NCBI GenBank assembly: GCA_963989385.1 | Contig: OZ022506.1 | Location: forward strand, 8,454,841 to 8,518,840 | Direction of reading: 5' to 3' | Origin: Ctena decussata | Lineage: Eukaryota > Mollusca > Bivalvia > Lucinida > Lucinidae | Length of the DNA: 64,000 bases | Part shown: one piece after another, positions 1-12,094 of the stretch | Layout of the letters: each line of letters starts with the position of its first letter | Position numbering within the stretch: the first letter of the stretch is position 1 | Position numbers and translations under genes: made by a program | The notes under the pieces: generated by a model | The model's database searches: none | Told to the model about the DNA's origin: nothing | The model's input: the letters and a program-made list of their open reading frames with translations, nothing else

Positions 1-1360
1 TAAGTTAACTGACATAACAGTTTGCTTGAAGACATAATATTACGGACTGAGGCAGGCAAGGTAAACGTCTTTCCAACAGTCAGAAGGTACAATTTAATTT
101 GCTTATAGTTAGTAAGACAAAATTCATCATCCTATCTTAAGGGGCCTATTTCAAAAGTGGAACTTGATAAGCATTTAGCCTCCATTTCAATCTCTTTGAT
201 AAGCATTCAGCTTCTGTTCCAATCTCTAAGTTTGTACTGTTTGTATTTTGTTTGTATGTTAATTGTATCAGTCCAATCATCAAATATGTTTAAACCAAAC
301 TGCCAAAACAGTATGTTGCTGATAATTTATATGAAGTATATGGTCATAATATTTAAAACATTATGGCCATACTGCACATGAATTATCTGCAGCATACCAT
401 TTGGGCAATTTATTACTGGTTCCCCAAAGCAGATGGTTTGTTACTGACATCTATTTCTGAGCAGTTCAGCTGACAATGGACTTATAAAGCAGTAGATCTG
501 GTTTCAGTTCCTATAGTCCCGGACAGGTCATCTTCTGACTTTGTCAGACTTATTAAACTCTCCAACAAACCACTCAACCCCAAGGCTCCACTCCAACAGT
601 TGACTCCACTCCATGTTTTAGCATATGCCAAACAGTTCTGCAGCATGACTGTACAGTTCAGAACTGAGGCTTAAATTCTCTAAGTCTGATAGGTGCAATA
701 TATGAACCTTGTTATCTTTTTTTTTCACTTCAAAACCTGTAATGAATGTTCTGAATCTTTCTGACTGTGATCCTTCTGCAATATTAAGTCTGAATCAAAA
801 CTGAAAGTAACTGATATTATATGAAATAGTATCTAAACTCAGCACAGATTAAAAATCAAAAGCTGTGACTAATTCACTTTTTTCTGTTTAGATAGTAAAT
901 CTTATATTATTCAGATATGTATTCTGAATCAGTCATGAAAATTTCAGATTAGAGGATGTCCAAAAATATTAAGACTATGCAATACTAGGTCAACACCAAA
1001 GAGCCAGAAAATCTTGACTTGCAAAGCTTATATCCACTTTTTATAAAAGGTCTAGGATAATCTAGTGCAACTCTAGTGAACTCTGGCTGTACAGGTTGAT
1101 TTGTACACTGCAAAGATTACAATTAAATTCACTAGGCCCATATCAGAGAATCTTACAAAAGATTATCAACCCCACTGAGATGTTACTTCATAAACCCTGA
1201 ATTATATCAGATATTAAATAAGAGATTGACTTGAGGCCAGTGTTAAGAACTAAAATAAGTTGAATTATTTATCTCTGTCAAAACCTTTCTGATGGCACAA
1301 TTTTCTGCTCTAATGAAAACCCTGTAACCATACCATAATTATCCATCTATATTCTTTACA
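1..1360. other. AT-rich stretch, nothing recognised
   Basis: No exon with matching splice sites, no clear repeat and no hairpin stood out on either strand. The 74-codon open frame at 157 is low-complexity and lacks coding features. Confidence 0.4.
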
Positions 1361-2010
1361 GTCTGACTTGGATATATGTGTTAGACTGTATGTACAATGC
1401 CAACACAACTACATGTAGTTCTGTTCAAGATCTGTATAGTCAGAGTGGGATATGAGTTAGATTGTGCAGTCAGACCACAACTAGTTCAAGATCTGTACTG
1501 TCTGGTTGGAATGATAATGTTAGAAAATACCATGATATAATTAACTAGTTCTGTACAAGAGCTGTACAATTTGACTGGGATATGCGATAGATTGTATTGT
1601 GCCATCTCAACAAGTTCTGTTCAAGATCCTTACAGTCTGGTTGTAATGATTGTGTTAGACTACTCTGTGACATCTCAACAAGTTGTATACAAGATTTGTA
1701 TAGTCCGAATGGGATGATTGTGTTTGACAGTACAGTAAAACCTTAACTAGTTCTTATAAGATCTGTACAGTTTGATTGGTATTTGCACTTAGACTACAGT
1801 GATATCTCATTAAGTTCTATTCAAGATCTGTACAGTTTGACTGGGATTTGTGTTAGACTACAGTGACAGCTAAACTAAGCTCTGTACAAGATCTGTACAG
1901 TTTGATTGGGATTTTTGTTAGACTGTACAGTGACAGCTCAACTGAGCTCTGTACATGAACTGTATAGTTGGACGAGGGAGTATAATGACAGATTGTACAG
2001 TGACATCAAC
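1361..2010. repeat. About 66-bp degenerate satellite, about 10 units
   Basis: A block AGTTCTGTNCAAGATCTGTA followed by CAGTTTGANTGGGAT and TTAGACT recurs at about 1416, 1482, 1547, 1612, 1681, 1749, 1812, 1877 and 1944. Spacing is 63-69 bp. Units are diverged, indicating an old array. Confidence 0.85.
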
Positions 2011-2879
2011 TAATTCTGCCACGGGCTGTTCTATCTTAGAACTCAATAGGTTTAATTCTAATGTTTGAAACATGGAGTGGGCTGGACTGGAATAGAAAGA
2101 ACTGGAAAGAATTGTCCATTTCCTACCATTGATTTGGGATGGCACTCTGCTCCCACTGAGGGATCTAATTCTTCTTGTAAGAGTATCATACCAGGCTATA
2201 GGAGCAAATCATAGCAAAGGAAACGTAGATGATCAAGTCCATTCCATTTCATTACAGGCCATTCCATTCCATATTTTAAAGTAAGCCACTAGAATTGCCT
2301 TATGTCAAGGACAACTCAAAGTTTACAATTTTGGAATCCTTTTAAAAAGATGTATTCCAGCAACTTACACATAACATGAGAAAAGAAGCAATTTCAAGCA
2401 TTTACCAAAATAATAAATCTGTCTATTATAACTGTGATGAAACATGCCTTTCATTTCTTTACAGGATGTCTGTTTAATAATATCTCTAACATGAAAGGTA
2501 AAAGTTGCCAGTCAAAAACTTAATGGTAAAATCATGTAAAGTCTAAAGCAACAGTATGTAATTTCACAAAGATGCCAGTAACCACAGTTAATTTATGAAA
2601 ATTATGTTTTAATGTGTATATTCTGACAACACCCTCTGGATGATGCCCTTAATGCCCTCCCAAGGTATGACGACTTTGCCCCCATTGTCATGGGCTCAAT
2701 ACCTTCATATCCTGGGAGATTTTGAAGTTAATGGTGATGAAACCAATAGAGCAGCAATGCATCACACACTGGCTCTAAGAGCGGCCAATACATGGGAAGT
2801 TGACTGTCACATGTGCAAAATGCAAAGACTCAAGACCTCATATAGTATTACTCTGAAACTGACTTCTTTATAAGGGACA
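2011..2879. other. AT-rich stretch with CATTCC-rich patch
   Basis: Around 2230-2280 there are repeated TCCATTCC motifs. At 2470-2505 a 33-bp segment between TTTCTTTACAG and GTAAAAG could be read as a tiny plus-strand exon but has no partner. Confidence 0.35.
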
Positions 2880-3050
2880 TGTCAATCCAGAAACGTTGGT
2901 AGTCTACGTAGTGGATAACACCCTCGAATATCAATCCAGGGATCGCAAGATAGATCCTTTATAGAGACTTTAAACTGAAGTCCTGTCTCTGTATGCCCTA
3001 GTTGGTGGTGGGACGTTAAACCCAAATTCACTCACTCAAATTGTCAATCC
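2880..3050 (+). mobile_element. Degenerate SINE fragment with a molluscan-type tail
   Basis: Contains a tRNA-like stretch around CCAGGGATCGCAAGATAGAT and ends with GGTGGTGGGACGTTAAACCC followed by a CACTCACTC tail. It matches the reversed SINE at 11325-11500 in order of blocks. Confidence 0.55.
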
Positions 3051-3908
3051 AGGAAGGTATAGGCACTGCCAATGATATATCAGCCGATCTACTGCTCATC
3101 ATAAAGTGGGGTTGAATATCCATCTCACTATATTCTTCACCAGGTTTAATGTCACACTACCAAGACATGCAAATGGCCTAAACTGAAACTCATTGGGGAC
3201 AGGCCTTTTGCCACAGTTTTGGCCGTTCTGAGCGCAATAGGCTTAATGCATCCTACTCCTGCAACCTCAACTTCACACTGATGTCAAAGCAATGTCATGC
3301 ATCTACCGTGATTTAGAATGACCCTGATAATTAACCAATTTCTTGTCATCATTCTAACAATAATTTATTTGTTTACTACACAATGCCCGTAGAAAATAAA
3401 GTTCACACATCCGCACTACGTTCTAACCACTGATTAATGAAACGCCCTGCAGCGAATCATTGAACTGACTTTATCAACATGATCAAGCTTTAATTTTTTC
3501 AAACAAACACTGGTTGGACTCCGGCAATAAAAACAGTGAAAAAACGTGACTGGTGTTGCATAGAAAGGGTCCTAAAGTCAAATCAGTCTGGGCAAATGTG
3601 AAAACTCAGACCAGAGTCTTCCAAGTAAGTCTTCACATTATAGATTTGCTAGGAACATAGGTACTATATGTGAAAAGGGCAGCCTGATCGACTATGCACA
3701 GACTGATAAAGTATGTTCTGTCTGCACATGCCTCAAGGTACCGTTTCACGCCATGTCATACATGTCAGCATTTAACGAATTGGACCTGTGACAGCCTTTC
3801 ATAATATAATGATAATTCAACCCTTAATGTACTTGTTTAAACCGTTTTTAACGCATCATAATGCACGAAAATTGAAATAGTTGGAAAATAGTTGGAATTG
3901 GCAAAAAG

Positions 3909-4144
3909 CTGCAACATGACAAGACCAACAAAAAGGCATGTGCACCCAGGGAAGACTCAAGATCAACCTGGGCATCTGTCCAGCTTGATCAGAGCTTTGC
4001 TGTATTCTTTAAGGGTATATAAGGGTCTAAGCTAGCTCCATGCAGACAGCAAAGACTCTGATCAGACTGGGTGGATGCCCAGGCTGATCTGAGTATTTGC
4101 TGGGTGCACATACCACTCTGTTTGTTTTGTCGTGTCACAGCTCA
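3909..4144. mobile_element. MITE family E, diverged copy
   Basis: Termini are GCAACATGACAAGACCAACA and CGTGTCACAGCTC. The interior has the family palindromic blocks CTCAAGATCAACCTGGGCAT, AGGGTCTAAGCTAGCTCCAT and GGTGGATGCCCAGGCTGATC. Length about 235 bp. It abuts the candidate exon at 4231 on the low side. Confidence 0.8.
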
Positions 4145-4230
4145 ATTATAACAGGCAAATGAGCACAATGCTCTTTGCCTTTAATTCTTCTCCCCCACCA
4201 CTGATCCCTACTGCAAACAGTCTTACTTAC

Positions 4231-4345
4231 CTATTCAAATGATGTCTTGTAGCTGTGCTTTTGTACAACCATGACCTTCCTGAGATCCCTAACAGGGGTC
4301 TGCTTCCCGGCTGTGGTAGCCCTGGCCAGCCCCACATGATTAAGT
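4231..4345 (-). CDS. Candidate terminal exon, possibly of the same gene
   Basis: A GC-richer block inside AT-rich DNA. Read on the minus strand from a CAG acceptor, one base (A) plus 38 codons gives LNHVGLARATTAGKQTPVRD, LRKVMVVQKHSYKTSFE and then TAG. The entry phase matches the two bases left by the exon at 41261-41349. Oddly, the stop abuts a perfect donor sequence (TAG/GTAAGTAAG), and a second frame is also open up to that donor. The acceptor has a poor pyrimidine tract, and the implied intron is about 37 kb. The peptide is basic and natural-looking but not recognised. It could instead be an exon of another gene, or chance. Confidence 0.33.
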
Positions 4346-4615
4346 CTGCTTTATTAATATGTCACTACATGTATTTTCATATTTTTTACTCCTTCAAAAT
4401 GAATAATTCACAAAAAAAATTTATCCTCTTCAACTGAATAAATAATATTTGTTTCACATTTCTTGCTTTATAAATTCATAGCACCAGATCCAATTTTGAT
4501 TTTCTAAAACAACAAAATCACATTCTAAGGTGTTTTGGTATACTTTCAGCAGTTTTCAATTTTGCCCCTCAACTCTATAAGGAAATAATAGATTGAGAAG
4601 AACTTTTTTCCTCCA

Positions 4616-4857
4616 GGGCCCAGTTGTTTACAGCATCCTTAGCTTATCAAAGTCATGTGTTAAGTTATTTAGTTATTACGGTGACTCTCAAAATGAGTTG
4701 CAGTAATTTTACTGAAAAACTGCGGTGTGCTTTTGCACTGCAAAAGCTCCTCACATTTTTTGGCAAAATATGGCAGTGCTTTTTACATATACTACATTTG
4801 AAAATTTAACGTCTTGTTAACTTAAACGATGTTGTTAGTTTTGAACAACTGGGCCCA
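4616..4857. mobile_element. Foldback MITE, termini GGGCCCAGTTGTT
   Basis: Starts GGGCCCAGTTGTTTACAGCA and ends TTTTGAACAACTGGGCCC. The inner arms are diverged around TTTTGCACTGCAAAAGC. A second copy lies at 45229-45480. Confidence 0.75.
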
Positions 4858-4921
4858 GGAAAGCAAGCAGCATCAGGTCATAAATGTTATCTCCCTTTGA
4901 TAAAATGGCAGAAAAATATGT

Positions 4922-5164
4922 CAGCCGCCACATGACAAAACCAACAAAGTGGCATATGCACCACACGAAGACTCAGATCAGCCTGGGCAGCTGTCCAATC
5001 TGAGTGTCTTTGCTGTGTGCTTTAAGGGTAGCTAAGGGTCTAAGCTACTTCCATGCTGACAGCAAAGACTTTGATCAGACTGGGTGGAAGCCCAGCTATT
5101 CTGATCTGAGTCTTAAATTGCTGGGCACACGTTTCACTTTGTTGGTTTTCTCGTGTCATGGCTC
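4922..5164. mobile_element. MITE family E
   Basis: Inverted termini AGCCGCCACATGACAAAACC and TCGTGTCATGGCTC bracket the family interior (GACTCAGATCAGCCTGGGCA, GGGTCTAAGCTACTTCCATG). A perfect 28-bp hairpin follows it at 5175. Confidence 0.85.
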
Positions 5165-5174
5165 AGATGGCGGT

Positions 5175-5239
5175 ATTCATGGGTTACTGATTTAAGATGA
5201 ATGGGTAACCTATTCATCTTAAATCAGTAACCCATGAAT
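5175..5239. repeat. Perfect 28-bp inverted repeat with 9-bp loop
   Basis: Bases 5175-5202 are the exact reverse complement of 5212-5239; the loop reads GGGTAACCT. The perfect arms indicate a recent or actively homogenised foldback. Confidence 0.9.
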
Positions 5240-5450
5240 TTCTGCTGGCATTCCTTCGGTAGACAGATTTTTCAACTAAATCCAGTTAAAAGATAAATTA
5301 CACTTTTTTCCCTAATAACAGACTCCCCTATAGTTTAGGGCACCCCCTTAACATTTTGTCATGAAAGTTCTTTTCAATTTTATGTGTACATTATACAATA
5401 TGGCTTTATTTTATTGATGGTCTTATTCATTAATGAATACCCTAATGTGC

Positions 5451-5997
5451 TTAAAGGTAGGTTCCTGGACTAGAGATAGCAATTATGTCCACAAAATAAT
5501 TTCGTCTTTTTCTGAGCAGTATTGAATTCTCATATTTTTCTGAATGTGTTGCTACTGAGAAACTCGTCAGATGTTGAAGAAAATAGTCGTTTTCCCTTTT
5601 GGTTTATTTTCTTTCGTTGGAATTCCAGTTCTAAAAATAACTATGTTTATTATGTCTATAAGTGGGCGATTTCTGATGCCATTCTCCAAAGGTCAATTTT
5701 CCCTTGCCGTGAGCTCTCCTAGAGGTCTTGGCATGGCGGATGGGTTAAAACTATCCCAAAATGCAATGCAGCATGACGTCAGCTACGTTATCTATTTTTG
5801 GCGCGAACTAAAAATAGCGCTAACTGGTGTGCGAAGCAGAGTTAGGAAATCCCTTGCAAAACAACTTTTCTAATATTTTTTTGATTTACACTTTTTAGTG
5901 AAACTTATTCATTCCCTTTTATAAGTGCTTTCCAACAACTTGGATGAACGATCATCAAAATTGTGATGCATTCCAAAGCACAGGAACCTACCTTTAA
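5451..5997. mobile_element. TTAA-flanked element, 13-bp perfect termini
   Basis: TTAA / AGGTAGGTTCCTG opens the element and CAGGAACCTACCT / TTAA closes it; the 13-bp inverted termini match exactly. The 539-bp interior has overlapping open frames of 66 and 100 codons with no recognised motif. TTAA plus an AG start is compatible with a Kolobok-type non-autonomous element (inference). Confidence 0.75.
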
Positions 5998-7080
5998 GTA
6001 TTGGGGCACCTAAAATAATAAATTTTCCATTTGTCCCAAATGGAAAATTATTATATATATACGCACATTATGGTATAACCGATAATACAAATTAGGCTCA
6101 ATTCTAGCACAATCATTTTAGACCCAAACCAACAATAAGAAGGGGTATCCATAACCCCGATACCCCGAGTCCACCCAATACACTTAATCTGGTATCCAGT
6201 CTTTATGTTTATGTAACATCAAATATCCTTTTGAATTCATGGACACACAACCATCTCTAAACTGACCTGCCCACTAATGAAAACCCTGGTGGTGTTTCTG
6301 GTATCAAGGAAATCCCACAGCTAAATCCATTCCAAATCAATAATGGTTTTATTACTTTTAATAAATATGAAACAATTATAGTAAATACCCCATGAATAAT
6401 ATTTATTATAAACTTCCTATATTTTTAATTTGCTTTTTTCTTTCTATTGAATTTATATATCCTGCAAAAAGGACTTGCGTAACCTCCAATGAATCATATT
6501 TAGTATAATGTTTCAAAGTTAATAATAGAAAAAATTATGGTTATTTTTGATTTTGACAAACTAGAAACTTTTTGTCTAAAAAACCCATACCCCACAATTT
6601 GATCATCACATCCTCATATTCATTTTTCTTGTTTCACCCTGAAAGTCAATTAAACAAAATTTATTTTTATCTCACACGAATCTCAATCATCCACAAATTT
6701 TAGTTCCCACAAATGTTGTCAAACTTTAAACGAATTTAGTAACTGCTCTGCACTATCTCCACACAAGAACAACACTTTAATGACAGATTCATTATAAAGA
6801 CAAGCTGACACAATATGGTACACATAATTATATCCATATATTACTTCATATATCTGCTGTGAAAGCAATAATTAATTCACCGCTATTACTTATTATTATA
6901 TCTACCTCCAGCTTTTTTAAATCTGATAAAAGACACCTTTATTAAACCCTAAGATTGTCCTTAATCCATCATTAACATTTTAAAAATCAGTCATATATCA
7001 GAGTAAAATCCGCTAGTTGACGATATTATCACATCTCGACACAACACTGACAATGTGAACTTATGCCTGTTAGTTAACTT
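5998..7080. other. AT-rich stretch, nothing recognised
   Basis: Very AT-rich, with no open frame or clear repeat. Possibly old intronic or intergenic DNA. Confidence 0.4.
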
Positions 7081-7280
7081 ACAGAGCCCCATATTCAACA
7101 AATTTTGGGGCACAAAAGCTGGTTTTTTTTATTTCTTCATTAACATATGTTCTTGGGGTTCATTAGAACTGCCTGAAAGTAGAACTGCCGTTCTAACTAT
7201 TCCCATAAAATATGTTGGTTTCGTAGATATAAAATGCTTTCATTTTTTACCCCAAAAATTTAAAATAAACTAGAGCTCTT
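7081..7280. mobile_element. Foldback family B, diverged copy
   Basis: Starts ACAGAGCCCCATATTC and ends AACTAGAGCTCTT. A central imperfect palindrome is built on AGAACTGCC...GTTCTAA. Arms carry TTTTGGGGC and ACCCCAAAA. Confidence 0.55.
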
Positions 7281-7757
7281 ACAAACAATGACATATCTCC
7301 CTCCGCTACCTAACCACTAAACTATGTGTAAACCTCAACCTTATGCCTGTTCACGATCTATTATATTCCCAAAATAAAGTCACATTAAAACTTTTAAAAG
7401 GTTAAACAGGCATCAACATGTACTAAACTCTGAGAAGACACTTGCACAATAACGTTCAACAATGTCAACATCATATCGAAACTACCTGTGTAACTATACT
7501 CTGCCGACAAAGTATTATAAACAATTTGATAAACAGCCACAGCTGATTTTACCTGATGACGTTAACCCTGAACTATTAAAACTTTTGATTGGATAAATGG
7601 AAGAAAATAAAGTATATGGCCTTTTTTAATCATTTCAGTCATTCTGAGCCAATGAAAGGGTGGTTATAAAGGAACCCAATGGACCTATCAACAGCATTCA
7701 AGTTATGTGTATTTCGGGCTGAGGAGGAAATGGGTGAGTTGATGGGGCTTTAACACT

Positions 7758-8032
7758 TTAACTCTTTAAGCACCAAAAAGCAGACAACAAAATTTACGTC
7801 TGCAAAAATTCAAACAAAACCTGCCGCCATCGCCAACACCAACGCCGGGGGTAGTACAACAGCTCTCCCTGAACTTTGTTCAGGCGAGCTAAAAATGCCT
7901 TGTCCAAGACCTTTCATATTGAGAATTCAAAGACTAGAGGGCAATCAGTGTAGAGCTAGATGAGCCGCCTCATTAGGGTCTATGCTGTTTGCAAATTTTG
8001 CTGATTTCGTCACTGGGGCTTAAAGAGTTAAC
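7758..8032. mobile_element. MITE family D with a family F fragment inside
   Basis: Ends TTAACTCTTTAAGCACC and GGGGCTTAAAGAGTTAA. The centre has the GTCTATGCTGTTTGC half of the shared palindrome. The left arm is interrupted at about 7829-7896 by the 3' part of family F (CTGAACTTTGTTCAGGCGAG, CTAAAAAT). Confidence 0.75.
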
Positions 8033-8704
8033 AATTTAAAGGCTAGAAAAGCTATGTACAAAGTGACCTGAAGATAAGTTCAGAGTGTTAACCTCCGAGT
8101 CAAACAAGGCAGAAGTGCTTGAACCTTCGTTTAACCGACTGCCCACAAAACAATATGTACACAAACTCAGGCCAGCAGTGAATGACGAAGCAGGATGGAC
8201 TGGTATGGACAAGATAATCCACGTTCAGTTGGCTACAGTTAACTAGCGGAGCCTTACAGGAAAGAATTTGCCCCCTCAGTGGGAGCAACCGACAGAGAAA
8301 ATTCTTTATCCCGTATCAATGGCTGAATAGATTACAGCAGCCATTTCGCTCTATTCCATTTTAAACCATGCTACAGACTGAACACCCAGGTTGTTCTGGA
8401 ACAATCAACAATCGTATTATTCTTAGCGATACAGTGATATAAGTTGAACGTAACCTGCTTTTTAGGCAGCAATAAAAACCTATGCAATTATTAGTGTACA
8501 AAGATTACTTTGTCAATTTAATGGGTCCACACGTCTATCTATTGCAGTTAAAATGCACTGCCAACAAATTGACTGTAAAATAAGTGACGACATGTGAAAA
8601 TATATCTATAATCAGTTTGCTACCATTTTGTGTAGTCTTGTCTTGGGAACAATTGATGCTCTCAACTTATAATCCTGAGGTTCCGAATTCGAATCTGGCC
8701 CAGA

Positions 8705-8836
8705 GGTTATAAAACTTGAGTACATTCTTAAACTCAAAATAAAGCACACTGATTGGCTGCATCCGAGCACATGCTCAGAAGCAGCCAATCAGTGTGCTTT
8801 ATTTTGAGTTTGAGATTATTCTCAAGTTTTATAACC
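8705..8836. repeat. Long hairpin (foldback MITE)
   Basis: Arms GGTTATAAAACTTGAG...ACTCAAAATAAAGCACACTG ATTGGCTGC and their near-perfect reverse complement meet around CGAGCACATGCTC. Confidence 0.85.
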
Positions 8837-9329
8837 TCAAACCCAGGCTTCAGACTGTAGAGCACTGTTTAAGACCGGATTTTGAGAGTATACCTCTGAT
8901 GTGTGATTTTTCCATATTTCCCCATCAAAACATTTGTGACCCCTCATTAGAATCATCTTGGTGAGACAATTCAAATGAAGGGTTAGGGAGTGTCACAAAA
9001 CATGTTAATGAAAACACATGTTGTGATCTCCCCCCCCCCACCCAACCCCCATCCCCCCAAACCCACATTTTTTCTCCTTTCCAGCAGCTCATGTCGGTAA
9101 TCCCCGATTCTGTAAACAGCTAGCTGACACTATCTGAATGTTAAATAAACACAATGGGGTCTCAAGACCAGCATTTGATTTCTTAACCAGGATACAATTT
9201 CAAAGAATCATAAAAATTCTAAAAATAAGGACACTTAGAATAATTACAGTAATCCCCCGAAAAATGGAACAGTTTGCTTTTTCCCAATGCATTGTTGTGT
9301 CTAAAAGAAGCTGATCGAATGACATACAT

Positions 9330-9400
9330 TGACCCTGATCAGACTGCTTCTTTAATTCATTAGGAGCAGTCTGATCTGGGTCTGCACTGTTTGCTCAGAC
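9330..9400. repeat. Family C hairpin
   Basis: Contains CCCTGATCAGACTGCTTC, a short loop, then GAGCAGTCTGATCTGGGTCT and GCACTGTTTGC. The left arm has decayed. Confidence 0.7.
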
Positions 9401-9536
9401 ATCTATCCCAATACGTAGATTTTTAATGGTATTCTGATGGTGAAAACACAATGCCCTTGTTAAATTACAAAACATGTCACAATCTCCTTTCAAAACGTAC
9501 AAAACTACCATGATAGTGTGACTGCTATATAATATG

Positions 9537-10125
9537 AGCCTAGGCCAATAGATCAGACTGCTATTGACGGCTCAAAACAGGAGGCTCTCTCAAGGATTGC
9601 ACAAGCCACTTCAGCTCTTACCAAGCTGAAACCAATTTGGAGAGATAACAACATATCTCATGGATCAAAGGTGAAACTTATGATTTCCCTTGTCATTTCC
9701 ATATTTCTGTATGCCTGTGAATCGTGGACCTTGATAACAGCAGAGTTAGAGAAAAGAATGCAGGCCTTTGAGATGAGATGCTACTGAAGGTTACTGAACA
9801 TTTCGTACAAGGACCATATAACCAATGAGGGGGTTCACAGAAAGATCCAAGCAGCCACTGGAGAACATGATGAACTCCTGACGCTGGTCAAAAACGGACA
9901 CTAAGGTGGTTTGGTCACATCTCAAGGTCTTCTAGTTTAGCAAAGACAATTCTACAGGGCACAGTGAAAGGAAAAAGAAGAAGAGGTAGACAGAAGAAGA
10001 GGTGGGAAGACAATATTAAAGAGTGGACAGGGATGGATTTTGCCAGCTAGAACCTTGACTAGGGCAGCTGAAAACAGAACAAGGTGGAAAGGGATTGTTT
10101 CGAAGTCATCTAGTAAGGTTATGGG
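9537..10125 (+). pseudogene. LINE reverse-transcriptase 3' fossil
   Basis: Translating in segments gives IAQATSALTKLKPIW, then LVISIFLYACESWTLI, AELEKRMQAFEMRCY, a stop, LLNISYKDHI, and after a frame change LRWFGHISRSSSLAKTILQG followed by basic GKRRRGRQKKRWED. This is the familiar end of the second ORF of a non-LTR retrotransposon, past the polymerase active site. In-frame stops and at least one frameshift show that it is dead. A short ATAGA repeat follows. The clade is not assigned. Confidence 0.85.
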
Positions 10126-10203
10126 ATAGAATAGAATAGAATAGAAGCTAAAAGTGTGGACCCTGCTTAGTGTACCATCTGTTTAGGGTAAACACTGTTT
10201 GCT

Positions 10204-10406
10204 CAGAGCTCTAGATAAGAGGGCGTATTTGATGATAATTAAGGATAATTTTTTTTATTTCTCATCGAAACCATATGTTGTGACCCCTCATCTGAACCGT
10301 CTCGTCGAGACGGTTCAGATGAGGGGTCACAGCATATGTTTTTATGCAGAATTAACTAAAATTATCCCTAATTATCACCAAATACTCCCTCTTATCTAGA
10401 GCTCTG
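10204..10406. mobile_element. Foldback family B, well-preserved copy
   Basis: Perfect termini CAGAGCTCTAGATAAG and CTTATCTAGAGCTCTG. The centre is ACCGTCTCGTCGAGACGGTT flanked by TGACCCCTCATCTGA and its complement. Both flanks carry TTTGCT, compatible with a short target duplication. Confidence 0.85.
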
Positions 10407-11121
10407 TTTGCTGTGCCAGCAATAGTGTATTATAGCCCTCACCCCACCCCTCTATCCTCCCACTGTATTAGAACCATATAGACAATACATGTAATCAACT
10501 TACGGTATTCAATTTTATCAAGACTATATGGCAATACAGTCTAACCTGTCTAATGGGTCACTGTATTAAGGGGTCACCTGTCTTTAGCAGCCACTTTTTC
10601 GAGTTCCCTTGAACAGAACTACAGGCAAATGAACCTGTATTAAAGGGTCATCAGATCTGTCTTATGCAGCCAGTTTCTGGGGTCCCCTGGGTGCCCCCTT
10701 CAGACATGTTTGACTGTACATTGTGACATATGCCATTCCAGATATTAAAGCAAATAGGTAATGCTTTTCTGCTGTCAGAAATTAGTAAACTGTAAAAAGT
10801 AGTTTTAAATGTAAAAGTGCAGATGACTTTCTGTATTGTTTTGCAAAAGAACACGACAATTAGTCTACTGGGATTCCTCATTTTTCAGTAACTGGAAACA
10901 GCTGACATTTATGGAATAGTGCATCATTTCACTGAGATAATGTTGCATTCTAACATGCCAACTGAGAAAGACCAAGACAGCCTGATCAGTCTCCGCAGTT
11001 TTAGTAACAACTGTGCAATCCATGTAAGTCTCAAGAATTTTGAGCAAGAGGGTCGGCGTCTTCTGCAGAATCCCAAGGTAATGACCCAAGTTACACAGTG
11101 CATAGAAGTGCATAATGAGCA
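10407..11121. other. Unassigned stretch with opposed short frames
   Basis: Both strands are open for 71-97 codons around 10865-11158. Neither has a recognisable motif or a convincing splice pair, although GGTAATGACCCAAGTTACAC looks less random than its surroundings. It may be a decayed repeat or pseudogene. Confidence 0.3.
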
Positions 11122-11321
11122 GAGCTCCAGATAAGAAGGGGTATTGAGGATAATTCAAAGATAATTATTCTTATTTCTCAACGAAAACATTATGTTGTAA
11201 CCCCTCATTAGAACTGTCTCAATGAGACGGTTCTGATGATGGGTCACAAAATATGTTTTTGTGGAGAAATAATGATAATTATCCCTAAATTATCTCTGTT
11301 ACCCCTTCTTATCTGGAGCAC
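11122..11321. mobile_element. Foldback family B, variant
   Basis: Starts GAGCTCCAGATAAGAAGGGG and ends CCCTTCTTATCTGGAGCAC. The centre is AACTGTCTCAATGAGACGGTT between CCCCTCATTAG and its complement. Confidence 0.8.
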
Positions 11322-11324
11322 TGA

Positions 11325-11500
11325 TGAGTGAGTAAGTGAGCTCAGGTTTAACGTCCCATCAACACATAGGTCATATGGAGATGGGATCTCCGCTTTAAGT
11401 CTAATCCGAAAGATTGGAGAAGCAGGGGATCGAACTTGCGACCCCTGGATTGGTTATGTCTTACCCTTTATCCATTTAACACTATGGCTTCTCCTAGAAG
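11325..11500 (-). mobile_element. tRNA-related SINE, minus strand
   Basis: On the minus strand it has a head with box-B-like GGTCGCAAGTTCGATCCCC, then a body, then GACGTTAAACCTGAGCTCAC and a CTTACTCACTC tail. It directly follows a family B foldback (11122-11321). Confidence 0.65.
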
Positions 11501-11861
11501 TGCACAGAAACCACCCCAACTCTGTACGTCTCGACCCACTGCACCTAAAACTCTTTAAAGCCTGAGGACCTCAGTGTCTTGGACTTGACTCAATCTGAAA
11601 ACTGGAACTGCTGATCTAGGTCTGCAATCCACGGTTAAACAATGATTGCGCAATACCAAGCTCTAAACAATTTGTTTTGATGTGATACTGCTCAGTTTTA
11701 TGAGGCAATTTGCATTAAGCAATAAATCTTGCAGAACTTGCATCTATTGTGTTCGTGTAAATATTCCAACATCTTCACCAATTTCTACAATAAACCTCTT
11801 CCATCTTTAAATAAGAGCATCGCCCGTTGTCCAATCAGGGGGTTGTTTTATTACAAATGTT

Positions 11862-11930
11862 GGCAAACAATGTAGACCCAGATCAGACTGCTCAAAGAGC
11901 AGTCTGATCTGGGTCTACACTGTTTGCCTA
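11862..11930. repeat. Family C hairpin
   Basis: GGCAAACAATGTAGACCCAG, then ATCAGACTGCTC and its exact complement, ending in GGGTCTACACTGTTTGCC. Near-perfect palindrome. Confidence 0.9.
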
Positions 11931-12094
11931 AGCCGCTATCGGGTTATTCACCGCAACACAACGGTAAGCTGGAGGAAATTAGTTTCAATGCAGTAAGAAA
12001 TCAATCAGATTTTGGAATAATGCCATCAGAATGCACGCATCTTGCTTCTGTCATTTTTCCGGCCTTTGCTGAGGTCAAGAGCCCTGACTGCATG

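Noticed and set aside
5571..5873. 100-codon frame inside the 5451-5997 element
   Set aside because: No similarity to known transposases could be recognised. It overlaps another frame of similar length and is probably chance.
10865..11158. Opposed 97- and 71-codon frames
   Set aside because: No recognisable motif, no consistent splice sites, and the edges run into a foldback B.
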